The position numbers were made by a program, and so were the translations under genes. Shown piece by piece: positions 9,406 to 19,528 of a stretch of 45,994 nt of DNA. Below the pieces are notes generated by a model. It made no database searches. It saw nothing but the letters and a program-made list of their open reading frames with translations, and was not told the DNA's origin. Numbering within the stretch: position 1 is the first letter of the stretch; each line of letters starts with the position of its first letter. The DNA is from Streptococcus sobrinus DSM 20742 = ATCC 33478 (GTDB lineage: Bacteria; Bacillota; Bacilli; Lactobacillales; Streptococcaceae), in the NCBI RefSeq assembly GCF_000686605.1, contig NZ_JMLC01000018.1, positions 1-45,994 of the forward strand. The letters are read 5' to 3'.

Positions 9406-10497
9406 TTAGTTGGACTGGGCATGTTCTAGTTTGTAAGCATCAATCAACTCTAAGAATTCGTCAAAGAGATAGCTAGCATCGTGAGGTCCTGGAGCAGCAT
9501 CTGGGTGGAACTGCACCGAGAAGGCCGGATAGTGACGATGGCGAACGCCTTCGACCGACTTGTCATTGATTTCCTCATGAGTAACAATCAGACTATCAGG
9601 CAGGGTTTCACGGTCAACCGCATAACCATGGTTCTGGCTGGTAAAATCAACCCGACCGGTCGCAATCTCACGCACCGCATGGTTAAAGCCCCGATGGCCA
9701 AACTTCATCTTATAGGTCGTGGCCCCATTAGCCAGGCTAAAGAGCTGGTGACCCATACAGATCCCAAAGATTGGAATCTTGCCTTGGATGCCCCGAATCA
9801 TATCTAGAGCTTCTGGCACATCCTCAGGGTTCCCTGGTCCATTGGAGAGCATGACACCATCTGGATTGAGGTTGAGGATTTCCTCGGCCGTCGTATTATA
9901 AGGGACTACTGTCACATTACAGCTGCGTTTGGAGAATTCTCTCAGGATAGAATGTTTGAGACCGAAATCTACCAGAACAATATTCTTGCCAACGCCAGGA
10001 GCTGGATAGGCCGCCTTGGTCGAAACCTGCTCAATATTGTTGGTCGGCAGAACCGTCGCTCGCAATTGGTCTTGCAGGTGTTCAATCGTGTCGCCGGCAT
10101 TGGCCAGAGTCGCCTTCATAGTTCCATGCTGACGGATAATCTTGGTCAAAGCTCGAGTGTCAATCCCTGAAATCCCAGGAATATTCTTTGATTTGAGGAA
10201 TTCATCTAGGGACATTTGATTCCGCCAGTTATTGGCCCGTCTAGCATTTTCCGCTACGACAACACCCTTACAGGTCGGACTAATAGATTCATAATCGTCA
10301 CGATTAATGCCATAATTTCCGACTAGGGGGTAGGTAAAGGTCAAAATCTGACCATTATAGGATTGGTCGGTGATGGATTCCTGATAACCGGTCATACCAG
10401 TATTAAAGACAATCTCACCAGTCACATCAATCCCAGCACCAAAGGCCTGACCTTCAAAAATGGTTCCGTCTTCTAGAATTAATAATCTTTTCGTCAT
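9406..10497 (-). CDS. carA: Carbamoyl-phosphate synthase small (glutaminase) subunit
   Basis: The 363-residue protein has the CarA-specific N-terminal domain ([20 protein letters not shown], then [16 protein letters not shown]). A class I glutamine amidotransferase domain follows, with the nucleophile Cys in [11 protein letters not shown] and the catalytic His in [19 protein letters not shown]. It releases ammonia from glutamine and channels it to CarB. The start is the ATG at 10497-10495; an upstream in-frame TTG belongs to the shared leader repeat and is not conserved protein. No Shine-Dalgarno is visible. It lies 176 bp downstream of pyrB in the pyrimidine operon. Confidence 0.97.
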   Translation of the reverse strand: MTKRLLILEDGTIFEGQAFGAGIDVTGEIVFNTGMTGYQESITDQSYNGQILTFTYPLVGNYGINRDDYESISPTCKGVVVAENARRANNWRNQMSLDEFLKSKNIPGISGIDTRALTKIIRQHGTMKATLANAGDTIEHLQDQLRATVLPTNNIEQVSTKAAYPAPGVGKNIVLVDFGLKHSILREFSKRSCNVTVVPYNTTAEEILNLNPDGVMLSNGPGNPEDVPEALDMIRGIQGKIPIFGICMGHQLFSLANGATTYKMKFGHRGFNHAVREIATGRVDFTSQNHGYAVDRETLPDSLIVTHEEINDKSVEGVRHRHYPAFSVQFHPDAAPGPHDASYLFDEFLELIDAYKLEHAQSN

Positions 10498-10644
10498 AGA
10501 TTTATGATACAAAAGGCGTTTAAAAATCCGTATAAAAATAGGAGATTGATGCAGCGTCTGCAGACACTAGGAAATCTATCTTTTTTACTAGGATTTTAGC
10601 CTGTGTTCAAATTCATGAACACGCTTTGTATGCTGCTCCTTTCT
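10495..10644 (-). repeat. Car leader repeat, copy before carA
   Basis: This 150-bp segment is nearly identical to 8980-9128 and likewise ends at a start codon. The palindrome here has one mismatch (AGCGTCTGCAGACACT), and the GTGTTCA/TGAACAC inverted repeat is kept. It occupies almost the whole pyrB-carA gap. Confidence 0.9.
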
Positions 10645-10673
10645 GATTTGAGCTTTTTGCACTTAATGATTTG

Positions 10674-11600
10674 CTAAACTTTACCGTTCAGTATCGCTTC
10701 AATGATGGCCATGCGAACGTAAACCCCGTTTTGCATCTGAGCGACAATCCGAGATTTAGGGGCTTCAACCAAGTCATCCTTGATTTCCACATCGCGATTG
10801 ACAGGGGCTGGATGCATGATAATGGCGTCATCTTTCAAGCGATTATAGCGTTCCTGGGTCAGTCCGTAGAGCTTGTGGTAGCTTTCCTTAGAAAAACTTT
10901 CCTTACCATCATGACGTTCGTGCTGAACCCGCAGGAACATCATGACATCGACCTGATTCACAATTTCATCAATGGTCACGTACTGACCATAGACATCAAA
11001 CTCATTGGAGTACCATTCCTTGGGACCGCAGAAATAGAGCTGGGCACCCAGCCGTTTGAGAATCTGCATATTGGACTTAGCAACGCGTGAATGGGTGATG
11101 TCACCCGCAATGGCCACCTTGAGATTTTCAAAGCGACCAAACTCTTGATAGATGGTCATCAAATCCAGTAAGCACTGACTAGGATGTTGACCAGAACCAT
11201 CGCCACCATTGACAATCGAGGTTTGAATGGTCCGACTGTCAATCAATTCCTTGTAATAGTCATCCTTGGAATGTCGAACCACACAGATGTCGACCCCTAG
11301 GGCCGACATGGTCAGGATGGTGTCATAGAGAGTCTCGCCCTTGTTGACCGAGCTGGTTTTAGCGTCAAATTCAATGACATCCAAGCCCAACTTCTTCTCG
11401 GCCACCTCGAAGGATTTGTGGGTCCGGGTCGAACTTTCGAAGAAGAGATTGGCAGCGAAATACTGTCGATCCAAATGAAAGTCGGCCTGACCCTGCTTGA
11501 AGGCAATCCCTCGCTTAATCAAGCCTAGGACCTCTTCATTAGAGAGAGTTTCCATGGTCACCAGATGTTTAAGGGAGACCATACCATTTGTTACTACCAT
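10674..11600 (-). CDS. pyrB: Aspartate carbamoyltransferase catalytic subunit
   Basis: The 308-residue protein carries the carbamoyl-phosphate binding motif [17 protein letters not shown], then [11 protein letters not shown], and [16 protein letters not shown] near the C terminus. These are diagnostic of aspartate transcarbamoylases. It joins carbamoyl phosphate and aspartate in the committed step of UMP synthesis. No PyrI-type regulatory subunit is nearby, as usual in Gram-positive bacteria. The ATG at 11600-11598 is preceded by AAAGGA, which lies within the last codons of pyrP. Only six bases separate the two genes, so translation is probably coupled. Confidence 0.97.
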   Translation of the reverse strand: MVVTNGMVSLKHLVTMETLSNEEVLGLIKRGIAFKQGQADFHLDRQYFAANLFFESSTRTHKSFEVAEKKLGLDVIEFDAKTSSVNKGETLYDTILTMSALGVDICVVRHSKDDYYKELIDSRTIQTSIVNGGDGSGQHPSQCLLDLMTIYQEFGRFENLKVAIAGDITHSRVAKSNMQILKRLGAQLYFCGPKEWYSNEFDVYGQYVTIDEIVNQVDVMMFLRVQHERHDGKESFSKESYHKLYGLTQERYNRLKDDAIIMHPAPVNRDVEIKDDLVEAPKSRIVAQMQNGVYVRMAIIEAILNGKV

Positions 11601-11606
11601 AGGTCT

Positions 11607-12869
11607 TTAGTCCTTTTCTGGAAGAATTTGATGGAGAATAATACCAAGTAGGGTTGAGAAGGCTACGCTGGTGATTTGCAAGCCTGCAATTTGCAGCATC
11701 AGCCCACCGATACCTGACACTAGGATAACACTAGCTATAAAAAGGTTTTTCTTATTGTCGAAGTCAACCTTGTTTTCAACTAGGATTTTCAAACCGCTAG
11801 ATGCAATGACCCCAAAGAGGGAAATAGATACCCCGCCTAGAACAGAAGCTGGGATGGATTGCAGGAGAGCAGAAACCTTGCCGACAAAACTCATGACCAC
11901 AGCTATTGCTGCTGCTCCCGCAATGACATAAACTGAGAAAATCTTATTGAGAGCCATAACCCCAATATTTTCCCCATATGATGTCACTGGAGGAGCTCCA
12001 AAGAAACCAGCAATAATTTGTGCTAAACCATCTCCAGTCAGGGTCCTTTCCAAGCCAGGATCTTTAAAGAAATCACGTCCTGTCAGACTGTTTAGAACCA
12101 TAACATGGCCGAAGTGCTCGGTCATGGTAACGAAGGCAATGGGAGCCATAGTCAAAATCGCACTGGGGTAAAACTTGAAATGGCCATCTGACAGGAAAAT
12201 ATGAAAGTCGGGTATATCCAACCAAGAAGCCTTAGCAATCCCTGAAAAATCAACTAGGTTTTGACCTGTTAACGCACCTAAGCCTAGAGCAAAGAGATAA
12301 CCGACAATCAAACCAAGTAAAATCGGGATGACAGATATAATCTTCTTGCCGTATATGCTAAAGAGGATAACCGAAAAGAGGGTCACCATGGAGACTGCCA
12401 GACTGCTAATGCTGTACTCTTCCTTGATTAGCATAGCATTGTTAACTGCCGAAGTCGCCAGACTCAGTCCAATGACCATAATGATGGGGCCAACGACAAT
12501 AGGGGGCAGAACCTTATCAATCCAATCTTTACCGGCGAATTTAACAATCAAGGCTACCAGCAAATAGACCAGGCCGCCTGAGATAGCCCCCTGAGCAACC
12601 GCTGGCATACCGTCTGTTTTCAAGAGAGTCTGCATGGTCGCAATATAGGCAAAGCTGGAGCCCATATAAGCGGGAATCTTATACTTGGTTACCGTCAGGT
12701 GGGCCAGGGTCCCCAAACCGCTAGAAAAGAGTGCAATAGCAGGGTCGATACCGACCAAAATGGGAACCAAGACCGTCGAGCCAAACATGGCAAAGAGATG
12801 CTGGAAGGACAGGCCTAAGAGGAGCCCAGGCTTGGGAACATCACTAATATCGTATTTTATTTCTTCCAC
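11607..12869 (-). CDS. pyrP: Uracil permease
   Basis: The 420-residue integral membrane protein of the NCS2/nucleobase-ascorbate family has 12-14 hydrophobic segments. It starts MEEIKYDISDVPKPGLLLGLSFQHLFAMFGSTVLVP. The family signature lies around APIAFVTMTEHFGHVMVLNS (substrate-site Glu) and GFFGAPPVTSYGENIGVMAL. It imports uracil by proton symport. It lies 35 bp downstream of pyrR and 6 bp upstream of pyrB, and shares the PyrR attenuator at the head of the operon. I found no second attenuator between pyrR and pyrP. Confidence 0.95.
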   Translation of the reverse strand: MEEIKYDISDVPKPGLLLGLSFQHLFAMFGSTVLVPILVGIDPAIALFSSGLGTLAHLTVTKYKIPAYMGSSFAYIATMQTLLKTDGMPAVAQGAISGGLVYLLVALIVKFAGKDWIDKVLPPIVVGPIIMVIGLSLATSAVNNAMLIKEEYSISSLAVSMVTLFSVILFSIYGKKIISVIPILLGLIVGYLFALGLGALTGQNLVDFSGIAKASWLDIPDFHIFLSDGHFKFYPSAILTMAPIAFVTMTEHFGHVMVLNSLTGRDFFKDPGLERTLTGDGLAQIIAGFFGAPPVTSYGENIGVMALNKIFSVYVIAGAAAIAVVMSFVGKVSALLQSIPASVLGGVSISLFGVIASSGLKILVENKVDFDNKKNLFIASVILVSGIGGLMLQIAGLQITSVAFSTLLGIILHQILPEKD

Positions 12870-12904
12870 AACTACTTCCTTACTAAGGGGTTACTTCGAA
12901 CGAC

Positions 12905-13519
<615 letters not shown>

Positions 13520-13633
13520 TCAGCTCAAGCATATACAGTAGTCCTCCATCTTTTAAACAGTCCGACTAAAACTAGCTAGACTGAACCCGTTGGCTGTTGG
13601 AACTTCCACTGTCTTCTTTGTGTCTCCTTGCCT

Positions 13634-13657
13634 GCCTCTCTGGACAGTTTTAAAGGA
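13634..13657 (-). promoter_or_regulatory. PyrR-binding anti-antiterminator loop
   Basis: The minus strand reads TTTAAAACTGTCCAGAGAGGC, matching the conserved PyrR recognition hairpin (UCCAGAGAGG core) of Firmicute pyr leaders. It sits about 20 bases after the promoter and 140 bases before the terminator. Confidence 0.88.
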
Positions 13658-13674
13658 CTTTATTCATTAGTGGT

Positions 13675-13703
13675 ATTATAGCAAAAACTCTAGTAAGAAA
13701 CAA
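13675..13703 (-). promoter_or_regulatory. Promoter of the pyr operon
   Basis: TTGTTT and an extended -10 (TGC TATAAT) are separated by 17 bp on the minus strand. It lies just upstream of the PyrR-binding leader and downstream of the rluD stop codon. Confidence 0.75.
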
Positions 13704-13737
13704 GGCGCAACTTAAGAATTGGATGCAAGGCCAAAAT

Positions 13738-14634
13738 TTAAGCCTTTCCGGCTCTCAGTTTATCCAAGGTTTCTTGGAAAATGGCAGGCGGTTGAACAGA
13801 AAATTCAACTAGCTTACCGGTTCTGGGATGGGTGAAACCAAGGGTTTGGGCATGTAGGAACTGGCCACGGCCTTTCAGAGTTTTTCTTGGGCCATAGAGT
13901 GGATCACCAGCCAGAGGATGACCAATATAGGCCATGTGAACCCGAATCTGGTGGGTTCGGCCAGTCTCCAAGCGTAGTTCAACCAAGGTATAGCTGCCGA
14001 AGCGCTCCAAGACTTTAAAATGAGTGACTGCCGGCTTACCCTTGGCAGTCACCGCTTGCTTCTTGCGGTCTTTTTCTGAGCGACCAATTGGCGCCTCAAT
14101 CACTCCACGGTCGTTAGGTAGGTTGCCGTGAACGATGGCTAGATATTTTCTCAGAGACTTCTTGTCCTTGAGTTCGCTTGCCAAGGCCTGATGGGCTTGG
14201 TCATTCTTAGCAATCATCAGAAGGCCCGAAGTGTCCATATCAATCCGATGGACGATACCAGGTCTGACAATGCCATTAATAGTTGATAGATCTTTAATAT
14301 GGTAGAGAAGGGCGTTAACCAGAGTCCCAGAAGAGTGGCCAGCTGATGGATGAACCACCATTCCTTGAGGTTTATTGATAACTGCAACATCCTGGTCTTC
14401 ATAGATAATATCCAGCGGGATATCCTCAGCAAGATAATCCAAGACCTCCTCCTTAGGCTCCTCATAACTGATGATATCACCAGTCTTGACATTATACTTG
14501 GCCTTTTGGGTCCGACCATTGACCAGAACGGTCCCCTCCTTGATTGCCAGATTTGCCTGGGAACGAGACAGATTGGTTAAATCTGCCAAAGCCTTGTCCA
14601 AGCGCAGACCAGCTTTTTTAATGATGACTTCCAT
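13738..14634 (-). CDS. rluD: RluD-family 23S rRNA pseudouridine synthase
   Basis: The 298-residue protein has an N-terminal S4 RNA-binding domain (about residues 1-60: [35 protein letters not shown]). The pseudouridine synthase domain follows, with the catalytic Asp in [15 protein letters not shown]. Later motifs are [20 protein letters not shown] and FLHAQTLGF. The start is the ATG at 14634-14632, preceded by AGAGGAG. It overlaps the end of lspA by 17 bases, implying translational coupling. The enzyme probably modifies large-subunit rRNA; the exact RluA/C/D subtype is from overall similarity only. Confidence 0.9.
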   Translation of the reverse strand: MEVIIKKAGLRLDKALADLTNLSRSQANLAIKEGTVLVNGRTQKAKYNVKTGDIISYEEPKEEVLDYLAEDIPLDIIYEDQDVAVINKPQGMVVHPSAGHSSGTLVNALLYHIKDLSTINGIVRPGIVHRIDMDTSGLLMIAKNDQAHQALASELKDKKSLRKYLAIVHGNLPNDRGVIEAPIGRSEKDRKKQAVTAKGKPAVTHFKVLERFGSYTLVELRLETGRTHQIRVHMAYIGHPLAGDPLYGPRKTLKGRGQFLHAQTLGFTHPRTGKLVEFSVQPPAIFQETLDKLRAGKA

Positions 14635-15082
14635 GTTGCTCCTCTTTCCAAAAGGCAATCATTAGCAGAAAAACACCTACGCTGAGGCAGGAATCTGCCA
14701 GATTAAAAATTGCAAACTCCATAAAATCCAAATGAACCATGTCGACAACATAGCCCAATCGCAGGCGGTCAATGAAGTTTCCTAAACCGCCAGCTACAAT
14801 CAAAGTTAGCGCTGACACCAGCCAATTTGAGCCGGTAAGATGCTTCCAAAGGTAGCAGACTGCTGCTCCCACTACAATGACCGTAATCAAGGTAAAGAAC
14901 CACTGCTGGTTCTGCAAGATGGAAAAGGCAGCACCGTAGTTGCGAACATAGGTCAGACTAAAAATCATCGGTAAAAACTTTTGGCTGCCATTCTCTGGTA
15001 CATGAGCCACCACCCAAAATTTACTCCATTGATCCAAGACCACCAAAAGAAAAATAGCTAAAGGAATTGTGATTTTTCGCAT
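14618..15082 (-). CDS. lspA: Lipoprotein signal peptidase
   Basis: From the second ATG (15082-15080, [21 protein letters not shown]) the protein has 154 residues and four membrane segments. The two catalytic Asp residues lie in [15 protein letters not shown] and [12 protein letters not shown]. It cleaves diacylglyceryl-modified prolipoproteins before the lipobox Cys. The first ATG (15094) is possible, but the second has GAGGAAATTT immediately upstream. rluD overlaps its 3' end and the LysR gene ends 35-48 bp upstream, so all three may share transcripts. Confidence 0.95.
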   Translation of the reverse strand: MRKITIPLAIFLLVVLDQWSKFWVVAHVPENGSQKFLPMIFSLTYVRNYGAAFSILQNQQWFFTLITVIVVGAAVCYLWKHLTGSNWLVSALTLIVAGGLGNFIDRLRLGYVVDMVHLDFMEFAIFNLADSCLSVGVFLLMIAFWKEEQHGSHH

Positions 15083-15129
15083 AAATTTCCTCATGAAAAC
15101 ACCCCTATAGGGGCTTTTATAAATCAGAT

Positions 15130-16035
15130 TTAGGGTTTAAAACGGTCAAAGTACTCGGTCATGACCTCAATAAATTTAAGGGCACAGGCTGAGAGATTGG
15201 TATCAATTCGCTTGACGTAAACCATCTTATTGTCCAAATGATCTTCCAGAGGAATAACGGTGATGCCGTTAACGCTGCGACTATCTAGAAAACCCGAACC
15301 AGTAGCATAGGCATCCGTCCGCTCTAAAATCCCGTTCAGGGTTGCCCGGTCCGTCACATTAAAGATAAGCGAGCTGTCGCTGGTGTCAACAAAATTCTCT
15401 GAATAATAGGGATATTCATCCTTGTCCTGAGTAAAGCGAACTGTAGGCAGACCTATCAGGTCGTCCATAATCAGACTTTCCTTGCTGGCTAGGGGATGAT
15501 TCTTGCGCAGGTAAATGTGGGTCTTAAACGGGATTAATTCTACCATTTCCAGACCCAACTTGGCCAACTTCTGCTGAATACCCTTGTTATTCTGACGGTT
15601 GAGATATATAATCCCGATATCACTGTGACCTTGACCAACCTCATCCAAAATCTGCACCGTCGTTGATTCAAAAATCCGAAAGTCCTGATACTCAGGATGC
15701 CGCTCTGAGAAAGTCGTCATCAGTGGCGGTAAAAAGTCATAGTGTTGACTAGCAATAGAAAATTGATAGTGGTCATCGTCTGGCTTGGTGTATTGCTTTT
15801 CAAATGAATCAAAGCCCCTCACCAAATCCAGAGCCTTCTCATAGAAGACTGAGCCTTGGCTGGTCAAAACGGTGCCGGTTGTTGTCCGAGTAAAAATCTG
15901 GAAACCGAGTTCTTCTTCCAAATCCTTGATAGCCACAGATAGACTGGGCTGGCTGACAAAAAGTTTGGAAGCCGCTTCTCGAAAGGTACCACTGTTGGCA
16001 ATGGCTACCACATAGCGTAATTGTTGAATATTCAT
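15130..16035 (-). CDS. LysR-family transcriptional regulator
   Basis: The 301-residue protein has the classic N-terminal winged helix-turn-helix: [51 protein letters not shown] periplasmic-binding-like effector domain follows (from about residue 90). It closely resembles a conserved streptococcal LysR found beside lspA-rluD; the effector is not evident. The ATG at 16035-16033 is preceded by AAAGAGAATTT. An extended -10 (TGT TATAAT, ending at 16081) lies about 45 bases upstream. It may regulate itself or the divergent region, but I see no clear T-N11-A operator. Confidence 0.92.
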   Translation of the reverse strand: MNIQQLRYVVAIANSGTFREAASKLFVSQPSLSVAIKDLEEELGFQIFTRTTTGTVLTSQGSVFYEKALDLVRGFDSFEKQYTKPDDDHYQFSIASQHYDFLPPLMTTFSERHPEYQDFRIFESTTVQILDEVGQGHSDIGIIYLNRQNNKGIQQKLAKLGLEMVELIPFKTHIYLRKNHPLASKESLIMDDLIGLPTVRFTQDKDEYPYYSENFVDTSDSSLIFNVTDRATLNGILERTDAYATGSGFLDSRSVNGITVIPLEDHLDNKMVYVKRIDTNLSACALKFIEVMTEYFDRFKP

Positions 16036-16080
16036 AAATTCTCTTTCAACTCAAGTCTATTTTTTATTAAGTTACTTCTT

Positions 16081-16089
16081 ATTATAACA
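16081..16089 (-). promoter_or_regulatory. Extended -10 promoter of the LysR gene
   Basis: The minus strand reads TGTTATAAT with no good -35. The 5' untranslated region would be about 40 bases. Confidence 0.55.
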
Positions 16090-16310
16090 AAAATTTATGG
16101 GCTTGGCTTGCTCCCTCAAAACCCGAGAGCAATCCCAATTCAGTCTTTTCAAGGATTTTGCGGTGATTCCTCCTTCATCGCTACCCGAACTTCAGCTGCT
16201 TCATTCTTTGGGTACAAACTTATCGAGGATTGGGCTGATTGTATTCTTAGTGCCTCTAATAGTCATCCTTACGTTTCAGACGGTCAAATTATGCACTTAC
16301 TGTATTTCAA

Positions 16311-16346
16311 AAATAAGAGCCACTCATATTCGTTTGGCTCTTATTT
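16311..16346 (-). terminator. Terminator of the DUF1275 gene
   Basis: AAATAAGAGCCA and TGGCTCTTATTT form a 12-bp stem, followed on the minus strand by TTTG. The rest of 16036-16361 holds the LysR promoter and nothing else that I can support. Confidence 0.8.
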
Positions 16347-16361
16347 CGCAATTATCTCCTA

Positions 16362-17057
16362 TTAAATATTACTGTCTTCCAGATGGTAGGCCTTTATCAG
16401 GGTGGTATAAACGACCATGATAGCCAGCAATACTAAGGTGACACACCAGATGGCATAGTCTCCAACTAAATGGGTCAAAATCCCCGTTATTACGGCACCA
16501 GCAACAAAACTTCCCACGACGATGCTGTAGTTCAATGCTCGTCTTTTGGTTTGACGGTGATTTTCCTTGCCTCGCAGGAGGTTGAACCAGGCTGTCACCA
16601 TCTTGCGATAATTGCCTGAGGTCATCATAATGACATAAGCATGGTCTTGAACCTTGGTTCCTGTAAAGGTCAACATCATAGCACCGGTAGAAGCCGCTAA
16701 GAGAGGAACCCAAATAAACTCCTGACTAGGAAAGAAGGGATAAAGAAAAGTTACTAGGGCTAGCGGCAAGACACCAAAAGTCCGCCAGTAGGCATTCTTA
16801 GCCCTCTCCTTAAAAAGAATAGCCAGCAAAAAACCAATGGTGAAAAAGACTAGGGATAAAATACTGTTGACAGTCCGGGTCAGACCTTCTCCCCAATCAG
16901 CGATTAATAGCAAGATATTCCCAGTTTGGGTTGCGATCAGGGTGCCAAAGCGCATGTGAGAAAAGACATCCAGACAACCGCCTACCGATCCAAGAAAGAC
17001 CGCCATTATCCTTGTATTCTGGGGCATTACTGCCAGTTTTTTCGTTTTAATTGTCAT
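16362..17057 (-). CDS. DUF1275 (YoaK-like) membrane protein
   Basis: The 231-residue protein has about six hydrophobic segments. It carries the family signature GSVGGCLDVFSHMRFGTLIATQTGN near the N terminus and FTGTKVQDHAYVIMMTSGNYRKM in the second half. The function of DUF1275 is unknown. The ATG at 17057-17055 is chosen because GGAGAAAGCG precedes it; four codons earlier another ATG lacks that site. It is divergent from the first glucan-binding protein gene, so the 250 bp between them holds both promoters. Confidence 0.88.
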   Translation of the reverse strand: MTIKTKKLAVMPQNTRIMAVFLGSVGGCLDVFSHMRFGTLIATQTGNILLLIADWGEGLTRTVNSILSLVFFTIGFLLAILFKERAKNAYWRTFGVLPLALVTFLYPFFPSQEFIWVPLLAASTGAMMLTFTGTKVQDHAYVIMMTSGNYRKMVTAWFNLLRGKENHRQTKRRALNYSIVVGSFVAGAVITGILTHLVGDYAIWCVTLVLLAIMVVYTTLIKAYHLEDSNI

Positions 17058-17178
17058 CGCTTTCTCCATTTAAGACTCTGCCATTATTTTACCCTTTTCC
17101 AATTGAATTTTCAATTTAGTTCCAATCGTCTGCTAATTATCTGCATTTTTACGTTTTGTCATCGAATTAAGGTAAATC

Positions 17179-17207
17179 TTAATTTTAACTTAAGAGTGTG
17201 TTAGAAT
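17179..17207 (+). promoter_or_regulatory. Promoter of the first glucan-binding protein gene
   Basis: TTAATT and TAGAAT are 17 bp apart, with TGT before the -10 (extended type). The ~100-base 5' leader contains a small GTCTGCCAAAACAGAC hairpin and ends in AAAGGAGG before the ATG. Confidence 0.5.
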
Positions 17208-17309
17208 AGAGGTGTCTGCCAAAACAGACAATCTCTCTGTAGGTGGAAAGCCCTATTTCAAAGGAATTTTCATTATTGCATACCACTACAAAACAAAGGA
17301 GGTTTTAAT

Positions 17310-19310
17310 ATGCAAGAGAAGAAACATTACAAACTCCATAAGGTCAAAAAACGCTGGGTAACAATTGCAGTCACAGCTACGGCAGCTACAGTCCTATTTG
17401 CAGTCGGGGCTCAGACTCAAGCTGACCAAGTGGCAAACCCGCAAGAACAAACAACCACTACTCAAACAGACAATCAGTCTGATAAGGTCGCTGATCAAGA
17501 AGTAAATACACAAGCTTCTGCAGAACAAGCAACCGCTCAAACACCGAGCCAAGACCAAACTCCTGCTGCTGAACAAAAGACGACTCAAGAAACTCCTGAA
17601 GTCACTCTAAATCAAGACAGTTCTGCTGGCGACCAAGGACAAGCTGACCAAGCCAATCAAAACAACCAGAGTCAAGACGCTCAAAAATCAGAAGCCAATC
17701 CATCGACGGACAATGCTCAAGCCGATGCCGCCAATCAAACTCAAGAGGGTTCTAAAGACCAAGCGACAGCTACCGAAGCTGATAACGGTGTCCAAGCAAA
17801 CAGCTTCTATGGGAAAGACGGCAAATGGTACTATGCCGATGCCAATAAGCAAAATGTAACTGGTTGGCAAACCATCAACGGGCAAAAGCTTTACTTTAAT
17901 GAAGATGGTAGCCAAGTTAAGGGACGTGAAATCACCGATAATGGTGCTAGCTACTACTTCGACCAAGATACAGGCGATCTCTGGACTAATCGCTTCGCTA
18001 ATCAACAAGAGTACGACTTTGATATTCTGGCAACCGACCACGATTGGTACTACTATGGTCAAGATGGCAAGCGAGTAACTGGTTGGCAAACCATTGACGG
18101 CAAGAAGATGTACTTCACGACCGAAGATGACCAAAAGGCCAAACCACGTTACAGCTACAACAAACAGGTCGGCAGTCAAATCAAGGGCCGTATCCAAACC
18201 ATTGATGGTAAGGACTACTACTTCGACCAAGATACTGGTGAACTCTGGACCAACCGCAATGTTACCATCGGCCAACAAACCTTCCATTTAGATGAAAATG
18301 GGGTAGCTACTCCAGTTGGTGAGAAAAAATCTACCGGTCACTTCATCACAAAAGAATTGCAGAATAACTACGGTCACTATAGTGCTCAAGTTTATGTGGA
18401 CCAATATAACAATGCCATTTCAGGTCTGCAAACTAAAGATGGCAAGGATTACTACTTCAATAGCTATGGTGTCCAACTCAAGAACGAGCTAGCTACCCTT
18501 GATGGTAAGGACTACTTCTTTGCCCCTGACACTGGTGAAAAGGTTAAAAACCAATTTGTTAATATCAACTTCAATAATAACAGATACTATAATCCTGTCT
18601 TCAACGGCTGGCTCTACTTTGGTCAAGACGGAGCTGCCGTGCAAGGCTGGCAAACCATTGATGGAAAGAGAATGTACTTCTTGACCAATAAAGATGCGGA
18701 CTCAGCACCAGATTATGCCCGCCAAGTCTCAGCTCAAGTCAAGGATCGCCTACAAACCATTGATGGTAAAGACTACTACTTCGATAATGACGGTGTTCTA
18801 CAAACTAATAAAGATGTCACCATCAACGGTAAGAATTACCACCTGAATGAAAATGGTGTAGCAACTGCAGAAGATCTCAATGTTGGTGGACACTGGGAAG
18901 AGAGAACACTACACGATTCACGAACCAATAAAGATTTTAAAGCCAACGTTTATGTTGATAAAAATGGTACTCTGGTTACTGGTTTACAAACAATTGATGG
19001 TAAGAAATATTATTTTTTCGGTAACGGCGAACAAGCCAAGGATACTATCATCGAACAATCGGGTTATAGAATGTTTTACCTAGCTCCCGATACTGGTGAA
19101 ATGGTAACAGATAAAACCATTCAGGTCGAAAATGTAGCTCACTTTAGATATAGTGACGGCATGGATGAGCCACTATTCTATAAGAATGGCTGGTTGCATT
19201 TTGGGGCTGACGGATTAGCTGACAGTGGTTATCGGAAGGTGCATGGCTATGATTACAACTTACAAAAAGACGAGAAGGGAAGCACTAGGTGGAAAAGTAA
19301 AGTAGGCTAA
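17310..19310 (+). CDS. Secreted glucan-binding repeat protein, 666 aa
   Basis: Residues 1-38 are an export signal with the [11 protein letters not shown] motif (KxYKxGKxW-like), likely cleaved after QTQA. Residues 39-165 are a Gln/Thr/Asp/Ala-rich linker. Residues 166-666 are YG-type repeats (for example GKWYYAD, GWQTINGQKLYF, SYYFDQDTGDLWTN), as in the glucan-binding domain of glucansucrases. No catalytic domain or LPXTG anchor is present, so it should act outside the cell as a glucan-binding protein. Dextranase-inhibitor-type proteins of S. sobrinus are an alternative. Two large segments starting near residues 246 and 434 are duplicates, each containing an atypical VYVD-bearing module. The C terminus (KDEKGSTRWKSKVG) departs from the repeat pattern. 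The ribosome binding site AAAGGAGG is ideal. Confidence 0.88.
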   Translation: MQEKKHYKLHKVKKRWVTIAVTATAATVLFAVGAQTQADQVANPQEQTTTTQTDNQSDKVADQEVNTQASAEQATAQTPSQDQTPAAEQKTTQETPEVTLNQDSSAGDQGQADQANQNNQSQDAQKSEANPSTDNAQADAANQTQEGSKDQATATEADNGVQANSFYGKDGKWYYADANKQNVTGWQTINGQKLYFNEDGSQVKGREITDNGASYYFDQDTGDLWTNRFANQQEYDFDILATDHDWYYYGQDGKRVTGWQTIDGKKMYFTTEDDQKAKPRYSYNKQVGSQIKGRIQTIDGKDYYFDQDTGELWTNRNVTIGQQTFHLDENGVATPVGEKKSTGHFITKELQNNYGHYSAQVYVDQYNNAISGLQTKDGKDYYFNSYGVQLKNELATLDGKDYFFAPDTGEKVKNQFVNINFNNNRYYNPVFNGWLYFGQDGAAVQGWQTIDGKRMYFLTNKDADSAPDYARQVSAQVKDRLQTIDGKDYYFDNDGVLQTNKDVTINGKNYHLNENGVATAEDLNVGGHWEERTLHDSRTNKDFKANVYVDKNGTLVTGLQTIDGKKYYFFGNGEQAKDTIIEQSGYRMFYLAPDTGEMVTDKTIQVENVAHFRYSDGMDEPLFYKNGWLHFGADGLADSGYRKVHGYDYNLQKDEKGSTRWKSKVG

Positions 19311-19336
19311 GAAATAATTTTCACCCTTACATTTTT

Positions 19337-19370
19337 AAAGCAGAGCCGACCAAGCAGCTCTGCTTTTCTT
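19337..19370 (+). terminator. Terminator after the first glucan-binding protein
   Basis: AAAGCAGAGC and GCTCTGCTTT form a 10-bp stem followed by a T-rich run (CTTTTTC nearby). Confidence 0.85.
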
Positions 19371-19441
19371 TTTCCTAAATCGCTTTTTAATATTTCTTTA
19401 AGATTAACTTTCTTGCAAAAGAGTAAGATTTGTCTCATCGA

Positions 19442-19502
19442 GATTACAATCTGTAATCGTTTTAAAGACTATTACGATAGGCTTTCATTAGTATGATACA
19501 AT
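19442..19502 (+). promoter_or_regulatory. Promoter and GATTACA inverted repeat, second glucan-binding protein
   Basis: GATTACA-ATC-TGTAATC (19442-19458) is a perfect inverted repeat containing TGTAAT half-sites. It is followed by ATCGTTTTAA and an extended -10 TGATACAAT (19494-19502). The same -10 and ATCGTTTTAA box recur before the third gene. A VicR/WalR-type operator is plausible. Confidence 0.5.
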
Positions 19503-19528
19503 AGGCCCTGCATAAGGAGGTATGTTTT

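Noticed and set aside
16021..16365. Plus-strand open frames between the LysR and DUF1275 genes
   Set aside because: No ribosome binding site, no recognisable protein, and the region holds a promoter and a terminator for minus-strand genes.
17688..18287. 199-codon minus-strand frame inside the first glucan-binding protein
   Set aside because: It is an effect of the repeated codon pattern on the coding strand; Val/Ile-rich reverse frames of this kind occur over all the repeat genes.
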